Assembly (NCBI GenBank): GCA_930367205.1
Contig: OV884011.1
Span: 111,095,139-111,159,138, forward strand
Reading direction: 5' to 3'
Length of the DNA stretch: 64,000 bases
Source of the DNA: Acanthosoma haemorrhoidale
Taxonomy: Eukaryota; Arthropoda; Insecta; Hemiptera; Acanthosomatidae
Each line of letters begins with the position of its first letter. Position 1 is the first letter of the stretch. Below the pieces are notes generated by a model that made no database searches, was not told where the DNA came from, and worked only from the letters and a program-made list of their open reading frames with translations. A program made the translations under genes and the position numbers. Shown here one piece after another: positions 37,090 to 48,611 of the stretch.

Positions 37090-38915
37090 TAATTGTCTTT
37101 TGTTTACCTTAATAACGCTAGAACGCAACCGACTAAAAGAATGAATAACCTGCGATATGAGTAAGATAACCTTCTTAACTGTTTTAAGGTATAATTACAA
37201 CATGTGTACATCTACAATTAGTTTAAAGCATATAGTACTGATCTCTTGTAAAGTCCTCGTGTAATTTTCTTCAGTTAGTTAGAACTGTTTTTAAGTTCTC
37301 CTCAGCCATTCACCAGTACTAGTAATGACTCCACCAATACTTTATGATATCGGACTCATAGGCTTTCCACGCTTATATGATAGATAATGAAAATATATTT
37401 ATATAACCTGTATTTGTTTCAAATGATTTTTCCGTCCGTACGACAACCAAGATGCCAATTGCTTAATATATTTCATAATATTTAACACAATAATAACATA
37501 ACATAATATCAAGTTCTACGGGCATTAGCGATATACTTCTGTCCCAATGCATTTACATATAATATACATTACTAATAATAATACAATAATTTACATTACT
37601 AAAACTATTCCTTCAAAACTTTAGATTGATAGAATCATTTTTACAACCACTGTCGAACCTTACATGTATGTACAGACAAAAGACGATTCCCAATTGTAAA
37701 GCAATGAATTTAGAACTGGTTATCAAAATCAATTGATAACAATTTGAAAAATAGGCTGTATAATAGTGACCTTATGTCACAGCTTATTAGCCCGATCGTT
37801 TTTCAAACGAGTTAGTTCTATGCTAACCATTTAAGGGATATTAAAAAAAAAAAATTTATAGCAACTCTTCTTGAAGACTAAAAGTTTTTTTTATTTCCCA
37901 TTTGATAAAAAACAAATTAATTATACTCAATGATAGTTACCAACGTCCAGAAATTATGTGAAGATAATTCTAAAGCTTTACAATCCCCTTCAAGGACTTA
38001 CAATTAGGTCAGTGTACCGTAAGCATTTGCATAATATAAGTGCATTAGCATACGTTTATAAAAATTATCATATAAATGACCCCTGGTTTTGAAGATAAAA
38101 ACATACTCCTGCGCCTGACATCTTTTATCTGTACGTAGATAATCTCTTTAATGGAAATTCCTCGTAGCGGAATCCGTTAATTCTGAATATATTTTTTTCT
38201 GTATTCGACTATTACATACTTATCATCAAGCTGATAAATCCAATATATCAATTTGAGCTTTCTACAAAACCCTAGGATAGCTCAAACGACAAAAACAAAT
38301 CCATTATTATTTAATAAATGACATATAAAAACATTTTTATACGGAAATGATAAGAGGTTAAATGTTAATTGAATCATGATAAACGCTCAAATTCAATGAT
38401 ATAATAATAGTTAGTTATTGCACAGAAGTACTAAAATACTGAAAATAATGTTAACTTCATTTTATACTTACCTAGTCAGAAACGATCTCAAATTTTCATT
38501 GCTTTTTCTAAAGATTTAACCACTAATTTAAGTTTACATCAGGTAACCTCATAGCTCAAAATATACCTCACTCAACATACACATACTCCTCAGGAATTAT
38601 TAAAAATCCTAACGATGGACATATTGAATTTATTGCCATTAAAGGCAATCTTTTTAAACGGCTATTTTATATTTCACCTGCATGCCCTTCTGTATGCTCT
38701 ATGGTCGCAGCCAAAAAATTATTCGATCGATTTTATTTGAATTTGACATCATCAAGTTTTGGTATTGAAATAATAACGGGAATGATGTAAATAAAGCCTT
38801 AACGTGAAAAAGTCTGCCTATATCTATACTAACTAACTATATTACAAACGAAATGGAAGTTAATCACAGAAGTCTATTAATCATCATTTGTGGCGCACTT
38901 GATATTTTTCTTCAC
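37090..38915. other. AT-rich stretch, nothing recognised
   Basis: No frames of note and no repeat match. Confidence 0.4.
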
Positions 38916-38918
38916 TTT

Positions 38919-39176
38919 TTATAAAAGATCAGCCGATTGTGGACTTTTCACGAGTTTTAGCAGGTATTTAATGACAGAGTCATCCTCAGGGTCCATAGCG
39001 CAGATAAACCTTATTCTTGTTGCGTTCCGAAGCGTCACTAAAAAGTGGCGGTCCCGGAAAAGTTTGAGAGGAGTATGTTTGTTCAGGATGGTGAGCAGGT
39101 AAATTCTTGAATGAGTAAGTACCCGCCGAGCTGAACTTGGCCATAAGTTTATTTTTATTGTGTTTGAATATTTGAA
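38919..39176 (-). other. Open reading segment without early ATG, unrecognised
   Basis: On the minus strand, 85 codons are open from just after a TGA (39177-39179) to TAA (38919-38921). The reading includes LWPSSARRVLTHSRIYLL, FRDRHFLVTLRNATRIRFIC and MDPEDDSVIKYLLKLVKSP, with a normal mixed composition unlike AT-rich chance frames. The region is GC-richer than its flanks and is open in more than one frame. It may be an exon or a transposon fragment. I recognise no family. Confidence 0.25.
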
Positions 39177-39179
39177 TCA

Positions 39180-40370
39180 AAAGGAATATATTAATGAAAT
39201 TATTTTTTAAAAGTAACTTCACTTGAATAAAGCGGCAAGAAAAGGTTTGAGATAGTGAACTGCGGGTTGCTAGCATTATTTGGTTGATCCTACGAAATTG
39301 GAAAATTTTGAGATAATGCCAGCAAAATCAGACAGAGAGAGCAGCAATTCTTGGTGCTAATTTTAACTCATCAATTCATCCTCCCTTCCAACCAAATCCA
39401 ATAAGTGATAAAGTGTTTTCGTACGACTCTGGGTCTTTCCATTTCAAAAGTCCGAATCGCTCTTCAGCGATGCACTGTAATAATACTGTCAGGAAAAATT
39501 TCAAGTGTCTCGAATGGCACACTCCAGAGTTCAATCAAAAACTTCTATTGAAATCATGACTTTCTTCTAGAGACAGATTGAATGACTCTAGATTCCTTAC
39601 GATTGTCTGTTCAGTGTCTTGTCACTGGTATTAACGTGTGGCATTAGTATGCTCATGTGTGAAGGTTGTAACTATGACGTACTGTAGAACACCAGTGATT
39701 ATTCAAAGTAGGTTTCGTTGAAGACTTCGTCACAATTCGCTATTTGATTTTTAGCTGGGCCGTAAATCTGTGCTATGTATTCCTAGTGTAATTCTGCAGA
39801 TTTTGTAAAATCTATCATCGTGATGGTTTGTTAAGCAATTGCTTTAGCGGTACTGGTCTCTGGTAGGTTTCTTCCCTTAATCAAGGGTGAGGGTTCCACA
39901 TTACTCGTTTCTCAATTGCCAGTCCAAGGTAACCAGTATTGCGAAAGCGGTCTTATATTTGTTATTGTATTATTAAGCAGGTAGAATTTGTCTAAACGAC
40001 GTCGCGCCGAGTCCACAATCGACTGACTGCCGCTATAATACTACCACTCGTACTTTATCCCCAAATGACCACATTTCCCCAATCACCTACGAATCCTCTA
40101 ACGGCTCAATCATTCCGTTCAGAAGTCAATCACTCCTCGTCTCCTCTCCTGTTTTACGCCGCTTTAACCACAGTCTCGGAGGATCTGAAGGTTTCGTTCT
40201 GGAGAACGATAGGATCGATAATATCAACAGGAAGGACCTGAAAATAAAAGTTACACTCGCAACCCTCAGAGGTACTCCAAATTGGGGTGGCTCAACCCCG
40301 GTCACCGTCGCCAATCATCCTTGAAACCTAAGCGTACCAATGATGACTGTGATCATGACTAAAACCCCTC
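39180..40370. other. No gene recognised
   Basis: Mixed composition. A short Pro/Ser-rich frame at 40126-40314 shows no domain. Confidence 0.35.
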
Positions 40371-40379
40371 CTTACTTTT

Positions 40380-40590
40380 ACAACCAACTCTAATTCAAAT
40401 CAGATTTGAAATCTCGTAAAGATAGATCCCACTTAATGAACATGTATATCTCTTCCGACAAATCTACTTCCTTCCAACATTCATTTCTAATTCGTGCCAC
40501 CAACATAGGGAATTCCCTTCTCATAAGTATTCGTCGCTTCTAGCAATCTCTCCGGAATCTAAATTTCACCAGTAATAATTGAGATAACGA
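40380..40590 (+). pseudogene. Possible relic of a CR1/L2-type LINE C-terminus
   Basis: The frame reads RKDRSHLMNMYISSDKS and then SFLIRATNIGNSLLISIRR. This resembles the closing signature of CR1-like ORF2 proteins, SFF.R....WN.LP..V, with W changed to G. It is short and isolated, so the call is tentative. Confidence 0.3.
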
Positions 40591-40599
40591 TTCATAACT

Positions 40600-42796
40600 C
40601 ATCACTATTATTATTATTATTTATCCTTAACTTTATTCATTAATTTAAAATATCTTTGAAACCTTTCACGCTCATCTCCCCCCCCCACCTTGGAAATAAT
40701 TCCCGTCGTACTTTATGCTCTTGGTTACAATTTAAAGCGAATTTCGTTTACTTCTATTCATTCATGATCTTTTTATTTTTCAATATTATCACAATATTAT
40801 GCAGTTAGTTCATTTAAGATACCACATACGGACATTTGCGCAATACTATTTATAAGCAAACCACTACAGAGTAATTTATGTTATATTTTTTTGACAGCTA
40901 GGCAAATTTATTGGTACCTTATTGCTTTTTAAAAGTGAAAATGTCATGAATGAAGGTTGTTATTTTAGTTTCACTAATTTATTAGGCACGTGCCATTGTT
41001 TGTCTATTTTTGCTGTACCCTATAAGTTGTATATAAATTATAAAATAAATTAAAAAAAATAAATAGTAACTCCGTTTAAACAAAAACAACTTGCTACAAA
41101 TCTAAATTGATCCTGTATATATTTTTATTAGAGGCCAGCTGTATTTGTGCGGGGGTTTATCCAAGAGAAAATACAAGAAATTACGATATTATTAGTTGAG
41201 ATAAAACTCTGAAGTATATAAATTGGTTGGGTTGGCTACGTAAAGGATTAAAATGTTCGTATTTCTAACTTAACCGTACGTGCAAGCGTTATTTCCTTAA
41301 TTTAGTAACATATTCCTAAAAACTGAGATTTTTATATCAAGAAAGGAAAACTAAAACCTGATTCCTCGGACATAGCAAATTGAACAACTGTTTACTCCAC
41401 AATTTATGTAGTATACTCTCTATCCAATTACTTTTTGCTAAATATTTAACGAATCAGGGTTAATTTATCTGAATAAAAAAATAATTAATTTTGATGTCAT
41501 GCACAAAACACCTGTACCACATTCTAAACGTAGAGAATCCAACGTACAGCGTTTCAAATTTTTGTTTACTGTTGCTGACAGTAAAAAAAAAAAAAAATAA
41601 AATGTATTGGTAATGATTGTTTTATGTGTAGAACGCATTGATATTATATATAATAAAACCAACTGTATTAGTAAGGTTATATTGTTGGTTGTGAATAGTG
41701 ATTGAATAAAATAAATATGAGTTGATTAATCATAGAAATATTATTTGCAGGATTGTTTAAAGGAGTGAGATGAAAGACTGCTACTTATTTGTACGCTTCG
41801 TTGATAGCTGGGAGATATATAAAGTTATTCACTTGAAGTTGTCACGCAGAGAGGAAAGGAAATCTGAAAGTTGAGGATGGATCTTTCACCAGACCAAGAC
41901 GACAAAAAAAAAATCCTATTATATATTCCTTATTGCTGTATTCTGCTCCCTGCCTTCGGGTTTATTTCCACAAAAGTTTCCCGTATGTAAAAACCAGAGG
42001 GGACTATCCCTATTCACAAAGCCCTGTAGCAATACATTTATTTTGTCGTACACTTTTATATAGCACCGCAGGATAATCTTATCAGAGGCACTCACGATCC
42101 CTTCGCCCAGAGTTAACCGTCCGCGAATTCAAGGAGGAGTCATGGAGTTAATGCATCGTAATGGCTCGCAAATGGCAGGCTGTATCACAATAGTCAAGTG
42201 CCAACTTCTTTAGGACTGCACTCTTCAAGCTTGGAAAGCGATTCGGAACGCTTATATGAGCTCAGATTAAAGACGAATCCCATACTATAAATGAGTAAAG
42301 TTATTCATGTAACTTTGGACTGGTAGTGTTACCAAACCACTTGTTAGGTATCAGTAACACTTGTCGGCATAATAAGGGCGATTGAGTTATATTAAACCAA
42401 GAACCTCGTAAGGGCTTCTTGTTGAATCAAGATCAAACATTATGGCAATCATAGCCCTACTCATTTCTAATAACTCATAAAACGCGTTCGGGTATGATCA
42501 ACGTTGCCAGCAAGGTTGTCTTCACTTACTAAGATACAAAAGGGACCAGTTGTTACGCGATCAATCTGGGCCTGTGAGTTTCCTCTTACTTCACCTTCGC
42601 CACTCCTTATTCCCCCTCCTCCCGACACAAAGAAATATTTTCCTCTATAGCCCTCATCTTCGAGTCTCTATTAATCAAAGGAATCAGAAAACATTCCATA
42701 ATACAGTTTTAGAGTTAAGGATATCTCACTGGATTTTGGCTTCAACGAGAAATAGCGTGATGGAGTTTTACAAGTATTTTTCCCGATATTAATGGC
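40600..42796. other. AT-rich stretch, nothing recognised
   Basis: Includes a short ATT run near 40610, a C run at 40677 and an A run at 41583. No coding or transposon match. Confidence 0.4.
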
Positions 42797-42807
42797 CAAA
42801 AATATTT

Positions 42808-42921
42808 TTGACTGTATAATTCCTTCATTGTGCTAAAATTACAATCTCCCTTGCTAGGCAATAAGTAATTAAGATATACTATCATTCATACCATATTTAC
42901 AATTCATCATTCATACAATAT
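42808..42921 (-). mobile_element. Family A LINE 3' fragment with target-site duplication
   Basis: The reverse complement of the family A tail (TTCATTGTGCTAAAATTACA, then AGGCAATAAGTAATTAAGAT, then TACAATTCATCATTC). CAAAAATATTT is present at both sides (42797-42807 and 42922-42932), giving an 11-bp duplication. The tail has about 20 extra bases past the usual AATAAAG position. Confidence 0.8.
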
Positions 42922-42932
42922 CAAAAATATTT

Positions 42933-44620
42933 AAGAAACTGCCTGTGTAATGGGTATGGTACAAAATCTAACCGATCTAATCGTCAAAGAACGAATTATT
43001 TTTACTCTATACATATAAGCCCAGGTTATTCGACAGTACATTTGTAGCCAATTTTAACCTTAATGAGCCATTTCGAAAGTCAAAGCAACTCTTCATGACT
43101 TAACTCGTTGCTGATCTCGACCGATTACGAATTTGTATTTTCCCAGTTGAACAAAACAAGGTAACAATATAAATCGTTCTAAAGCACTTGCCGCTACATT
43201 TTGTGCCAAATTTAATATTAGTAATCGTGACGAAATGATTAAACCTCAGTGAAATCCCTTAAATGATTTTTTTTTTTTGAAAAAGCGGACCCGACGGTAT
43301 GAAGGAGACTTGACGATTCCTGACGGGAGTCAGGCCTGAATAATTAAATCGATTGCATTCAAGGTGTTAGAATGCCAATCGTTTGCAGGTTTGTTTTTTT
43401 TTATTAAAAATGTCTTCCCACATTATTCACTTCCACCACGCTTTCTACTTTTTGAAGCGTACTATTCCCAGTTTATAATGTGTAATATATATGAGTTTCA
43501 AGGCGGAAAATATTCTCGAAACAATTCGTGGTAATGCTTGTTGTCACACAGACGACATTTGATAGAATGTAAACACGAGTAGTTATTACTAAAGCATTTG
43601 GTTTATCACAGACATTTGAATTATTACGTTGTTATTTATTTCCTGAGGCACCTATTATATTATTCCAGTACTCATATAGTATTAGTTTCTTTTACGTTTT
43701 TATTATTAGAACATACAAAATATTTTATTGTGATAAAACGTTGTGAACCTATTTCGATAGACCTTAAGTATGAAAAGATACATTCTGTTAGATATTTTGT
43801 AACAATAACGTATCCCATTTTGCGATTCTTTATTCAATACTAAACCTTAATGACTAGCCATACCACACAATCTACAGATAAAACTCTCCTATAATGTTGA
43901 AAATGGTGGAGAGTGGTCAGAAGATTTACTTTCCTGCAATCTGCGTGATAAGGGACGATTGGTGGAGAGCGAGGGTGTTAAGCTCTCTCCAGCTTCACAG
44001 CAAACAGACAAATACCACGACAGGACCTAGAAATAAGCTATTTCTAAAAGCGAGGGAGTTTTATACCTCCGACGTTGAACCAGATAGCTGAAGGTTGCCT
44101 TCTCTGGAAAATACATTATTTTCACAACTGACCACGCATCGCTTATCGACCAATCCCAAATCTATTACGGGCTTTAACCGTTTCAGTAAAAATCCGCCAA
44201 TTGAACTGTTTCTTCGTAGACTTATATGGTGTTTATTCATTTTACAGTGTGATTCTTTTTTGGAGAATATGCACAGAATAAATAAAATTAAGACTAGAAC
44301 AGTAGTGAATATGTTCGCGATTCAATCTGATGATGTTCATTAGGAATTGTGTAGATTCTAATCCTAAAATTACTAACTCATAGTACAACTGACCATAGGA
44401 TTAGTTGGCTTCCAGTTTTTTTCCGATAGAAATATATATTTTCGACGCCCAAACGTGTTGGCATCGATTATTATATTTGAACGAACAAATTTGAATATTC
44501 CCAAGTCAGAGCTGAAGTATGGTAATTGAAATGTTTATTCCCTGCTTGTGACCCAAAAGTAACATAATTTCAAAAAGTGTTTAAAAAACACAGGGATGCA
44601 GAAAAGAAGTAGAGATCTTC
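42933..44620. other. AT-rich stretch, nothing recognised
   Basis: A perfect small hairpin CCTGAC-GGGA-GTCAGG lies near 43319. ORFs of 65-82 codons show no domain. Confidence 0.35.
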
Positions 44621-44627
44621 TAATTCT

Positions 44628-45313
44628 TTATTCCGCTAAAATTACAATCTGCCTCTTTAGGCAATGAGTAATTGAGATAATTTTTCTCATTGAACCATAA
44701 CTCATACAATATTTACAAACAGCCCAGAGGCCTCCTAAGTCCACATGTTTGTCACCTCCCTGGCATGCGAAAGAGAAACCGGAGTCCCCCGGGAAGTCCC
44801 CCGCGCTCCTCCTTCAGCCACGTCACCAGATACAAGTGGAGGCTGACAAAAAACGCGAGAGCCATAGAGGCTCAGGACATGAATAGAGAAATTAGCCATT
44901 GCCAGGACTCCCACTGTCACGCATTTATAGCAGGTCACGAGGCCACTGTCGTTTCAGTCTCCGGGAGTAATATAGGGATGAGTGGTGCAGTGCAACGACT
45001 GTGATACGAGATTAGGGTGGTTGGATAGGCTACTATGGAATTTATAAACTTGGAAGGGATGAGTTCAAGAATGTATGGGTAGTTGCTTACATTTAAGATC
45101 GGTTTTGTTGCTGACATAATAAGGGGCATTTACTATTGTTCTCAGGACTTTTGATTGAAAGGATTGGATACGCTTGATGTTCGGCTTTTTTGCTGTCCCT
45201 CATAGCTCTATTCCGTATGTCCAGATTGGCTTAAGTATAACTTTGTAGATTAGTAATTTATTTTCTGTTGAGAGATGCGATGTCCTTTGAAGTAGTCTGT
45301 ACAGTAGTCCAAA
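44628..45313 (-). mobile_element. Family A LINE 3' portion (thumb end and 3' untranslated region)
   Basis: Collinear with A1 2172-2885: tail GCTAAAATTACAATCTGCC, the CTCGCATGCGA-like GC block, then the C-terminal thumb coding in reverse complement with stops. At about 45313 it changes without a gap into the group E LTR fragment, so its upstream part has been replaced. Confidence 0.85.
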
Positions 45314-45759
45314 GCTTTCTCCCCTCGCCTCGCTACGCTTTAGTCCGGCGTTGTCAGACCCCACACCTTCCTAGTGGGAATCTCTGCCTTCGTCTCGCTA
45401 AATCTAGCACCTCCTTAGGAGAGACCTCTCCCAAGTGGACAACGGTTGTCGTGGCCCTGCAAACTTACCAAGCAGTGTCTCCCGCGACAATTCAGTCTGC
45501 TTTTGGGATCTGGACGGATTTCGTTTACCCTCATATACCTAGTGTGAATTCGTGGTCATTCCAAGACCACACAAACTACCTACCTACCTACCCTATACCT
45601 CTTCTCCTGAACATAGTGCATTGTCGGGGCACATACCTATCAAAAAATGGAGTCATAGTAAAGCCGTCATGAAACGATTGTCCAGGTTATAAACTCAAAC
45701 AACGCTCACTTGTCACCAGGGCTAGGGTAACCAGGCACCCCCCTCGTGACAGCCCGACA
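45314..45759 (+). mobile_element. Group E LTR fragment
   Basis: The left block (45345-45467) matches the reverse complement of 9130-9250 (TTGTCAGACCCC, ACCTTCCTAGTGG, CTGCCTTCGTCTCGCTAAA). The right block (45630-45759) matches the LTR end at 13.73-13.86 kb (GTAAAGCCGTCATG, GATTGTCCAGGTTATAAAC, ACCAGGGCTAGGGT) and ends in CCCGACA, the LTR terminus. The primer-binding site that should follow is absent, so only LTR sequence is here. Confidence 0.7.
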
Positions 45760-46236
45760 GTAGTATTTTTTTATCAATCTTAAATCTACTCCATATAATC
45801 ATTTCATCTTCGTTCCGTAAGTTATCCTGCATCCAATAGAAGAAGGTTTGACATTAGATTGTAATTTTTTAGCGTTTTTTATGTCATGCTTTTTTATCAC
45901 TACAGCATTGTATTGATTTCCAGACCAGGTCCTATTGTTTCCTTACATATTATATCTATAATGAAATAATCAAATGCGTATTATATATCTGAGCACAAAA
46001 ATAATAGGTAAGAGAAAATGAGTGGAAGGAGAAAAAAGTCGAGTTAATTACTTTCCGCATTGTTTTAGCTTTATTTATTTTTTCAAAAATACATTTATCG
46101 CATTGTCATTGAGTTAAGTCCCGCCTAAGTTTTTATATCAGATCGAAACTTCATTTATTGATTCGTAATACGTTTAATGATGATGAACGAAACAATTTTT
46201 TAATCAATGGCCACTAACACTACAAACATAAAATAT

Positions 46237-46330
46237 CAAGTGCACCAGGTTAATCGATCGAACACAATAAACTGAAAAGTGCATAAGTGGCAAATCCCGT
46301 GGGATTTGAGGGAAGGAACTGAACTCAAAA
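46237..46330. repeat. Dispersed repeat shared with 21.35-21.42 kb
   Basis: Second copy of the CACCAGG...TAATCGA...AATAAACTGAAA...GGAACTGAACT series. It also contains a short palindrome, AAATCCCGTGGGATTT. Confidence 0.35.
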
Positions 46331-46372
46331 ATGTCTTAGTTAAAAAACCCATTAATTAATTTTTTTTTTTTT

Positions 46373-46999
46373 AAGTGTCCTGTCCGCCAGTCTTTTTAAA
46401 TTCAATTCCTCTCCCTGTGTCTGAGACAGTACGGTATTTAGGCTTCCATCTCGACAAAAGACTGACATGGAACCCACACACGAGACTAAAAAGACAAGAA
46501 CTAAACAGACGCTTTGGACAACTGTACAGACTACTTCGAAGGACATCCCACCTCTCAATAGAAAACAAACTACTTATTTACAAAGTTATACTCAAGCCAA
46601 TCTGGACATACGGAATAGAGCTATGGGGGACAGCAAAAAAGTCGAACATCAAGCTCATCCAATCCTTTCATTCAAAAGTCCTAAGAACAATAGTAAATGC
46701 CCCTTATTGTGTCAGCAACAAAACCCTTCACAATGATCTGAATATACCCTATATTCTTGAACTTATCCCTTCCAAGTTCATAAAATTCCATAGTAACCTA
46801 TCCAACCACCCTAATTCCCTAGCACAGTCATTGCACTGCACCACTCACCCCTATAATCCTCTTCGGAGATTAAAACGGCAGTGGCCTCGTGACCTGCTAT
46901 AACTAAGTGATAGTTGGAGTTCTGGCAATGGCCAGCTTCTCTAATCATGTCCTGAGCGTCTGTGGCTCTCGCGCTCTTGGTCAGCCTCCGCTGGCTCTT
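46373..46999 (+). mobile_element. Family A LINE fragment covering the RT thumb (A10)
   Basis: Begins right after a T run (46360-46372) inside ORF2 and ends within the 3' untranslated region at CAGCCTCCGCTGGCT, before the family tail. Both ends are therefore truncated, which ordinary 5'-truncated insertion does not produce. It lies in inverted orientation to the copy at 44.6-45.3 kb. Confidence 0.85.
46375..46902 (+). pseudogene. Family A ORF2 thumb and C-terminus, open but headless
   Basis: An uninterrupted 175-codon frame gives the best-preserved family C-terminus in the window: PLPVSETVRYLGFHLDKRL, TWNPHTRLKRQELNRRFGQL, IWTYGIELWGTAKKSNIKL, NKTLHNDLNIPYILELIPSK and a terminal RQWPRDLL. The first codon is GTG within the domain and not a true start. 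With no palm or endonuclease it cannot act alone. Confidence 0.85.
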
Positions 47000-47209
47000 A
47001 TCCAGGACGAGGCTTAAAACAAAACTAGTAGTTCTTTCCCCTTGCCGCAAGATGGTTTGGTGGAATTATCTTTTTCAATTGCTTTAGCCCACCAGTGAGA
47101 TGAATAACGATCGTTCCAAAAAAAAAAAAAGAGCGAATTGGAACTATGATTTAGGATAACCAATAGTAAGGATCAATTATTATTACAAATTTTAATACTC
47201 TCATGGTCC

Positions 47210-47255
47210 TGACAGCGTGGCCGAGAGGGTAATTAAGATGCTGCTAAAGTTGATC
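47210..47255 (+). pseudogene. tRNA-Ser-like 5' half (tRNA relic or SINE head)
   Basis: GACAGCGTGGCCGAGAGG matches the 5' end and A box of serine tRNAs. It is followed by a TTAAG D-arm segment and CTGCTAA in the anticodon-loop position (anticodon GCT). The 3' half and a B box are not recognisable, so this is not an intact tRNA. Confidence 0.4.
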
Positions 47256-47824
47256 AAGAAGGAAGGCAAGGAACTTTAATATAGGAATGTGCTTTTACGC
47301 CGTTTAATTAATAGGTGTTAAACTTTAAAATTAGCGGTCCTTGCCCCTCACGTGAAAGGCGAGGTCAAATTTCGGATAAGGGCGAGAGGAACCCATCAGT
47401 GACGAATGGCACAATAGATGAGCCGCCAACCTGCCCAATTGTAGCCACGATCAATTACCACTGGCTTAGTGTTCCTATCTCTCATTAATTATTTTGTATG
47501 GCCACTATCCCAGCTCATGGATTTATCTATAATAATAAGTAAATATTTACCATACTAGTTCGTAGTATAATTAAATAGTGAAAATATGCTTAAATATGAA
47601 TTAAAATACAATTACAGGGTTACGCACCGATTCCCTATGTAATATAAGGATTTAACCTAGTATGACATTACCGTAATTAAAATATTTAGAATCCTACCTT
47701 AACCATAAACTGAATAAGCTAAATAGAGAAACAGTACATGGTTCTAAACAAAATACTACATACCCATAAATATATAAAGCCCGATTAGTTATATAATATT
47801 ATAACTTTCAGTTTCAACTCCAAT

Positions 47825-47914
47825 CCATAAGGTTCCACTCACCCCAAATAAATTCCTTTATTTTTCCCTTATCCATAATCTTAAAAATTTGAGAGCTAAG
47901 AAAAAAAAATAAAA
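47825..47914 (+). mobile_element. 90-bp family C LINE tail with exact 13-bp target-site duplication
   Basis: AATTCCTTTATTTTTCCCTT through GAGAGCTAAG and an A-rich tail match the end of the copies at 8.7 and 62.1 kb. TTTCAACTCCAAT occurs exactly at 47812-47824 and 47915-47927. Confidence 0.9.
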
Positions 47915-48275
47915 TTTCAACTCCAATGAATATCTGAGCTAAAAGTCATCATATCATATAGGATAACACCATATATATCGGCGAAGTGAAAGAATGATTT
48001 ATGATAACCTATTATTTTTTTTCCCTTCATATCCCCTTGTTGTTATAAATTACGGAAATAGACTACGTAAATAAATATATTTACAGTGGCTCATTATATG
48101 TCCTGTAGCTTGGCAACAGTTTGCAACAGCATACAACTTTTTAATAATTTTACATCGCGATTTACGATTATTACAAAACTATAATGTAAATTGTCTAAAC
48201 ATGTTTAAAAGGGATGGGGATCAACTAATGAATCACATACTTAAAACTAACCTACACCTAACAAACAAATCATAG

Positions 48276-48402
48276 CCTAATTTTTCCTGGCAGTCTGTTG
48301 CCATCGATGCGGGAATAGTTCTGGGGTCATAGGGTTAAACACTTGGTTTGTTAGGTGCTTCATTGAGTCAAAAAACTTGATGTGTCTCCGGTAGATAGCC
48401 TG
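48276..48402 (-). mobile_element. Family B LINE C-terminal fragment
   Basis: The minus strand gives CATCGATGGCAACAGACTG and the GACACATCAAG...TTTGACTC thumb end, matching 27.84-27.96 kb. It is truncated on both sides. Confidence 0.75.
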
Positions 48403-48511
48403 ACACAACAAGAAAGTTGCGAATGACGACTCAAATCCAATTGACACCAACCTAGCAACCCTGTGACTCGGATTGGCGCTACAAACTGGGGGAGCCGGAA
48501 ACCTGTCTAGA

Positions 48512-48573
48512 GGCGTGGGTAAGGCCCAGCCTCTGACCTGCCTACATAAGGGGCCGTATTCGGGGCATTTGCC
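48512..48573 (+). mobile_element. Group E LTR promoter fragment
   Basis: GCGTGGGTAAGGCCCAGCCT, CTGACCTGCCTACATAAG and CGTATTCGGGGCATTTGCC match, in order, the minus strand of 9640-9700, including the TATA position (CTACATAAGG here). Confidence 0.65.
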
Positions 48574-48611
48574 AGCCCACTACCGCCCGATCATTATATT
48601 ACCCCAATTTT
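48572..48611 (+). mobile_element. Tiny family B LINE RT fragment
   Basis: CCAGCCCACTACCGCCCGAT and the following bases translate to PAHYRPI.ILPQF, matching PAH..PISLLPQ at 58.54-58.58 kb. It is wedged between the LTR fragment and the gypsy group F segment. Confidence 0.5.

Noticed and set aside
45268..45672. 134-codon plus-strand ORF
   Set aside because: It spans the junction between antisense LINE sequence and the LTR fragment. The reading has no domain and is a chance frame across a chimera.
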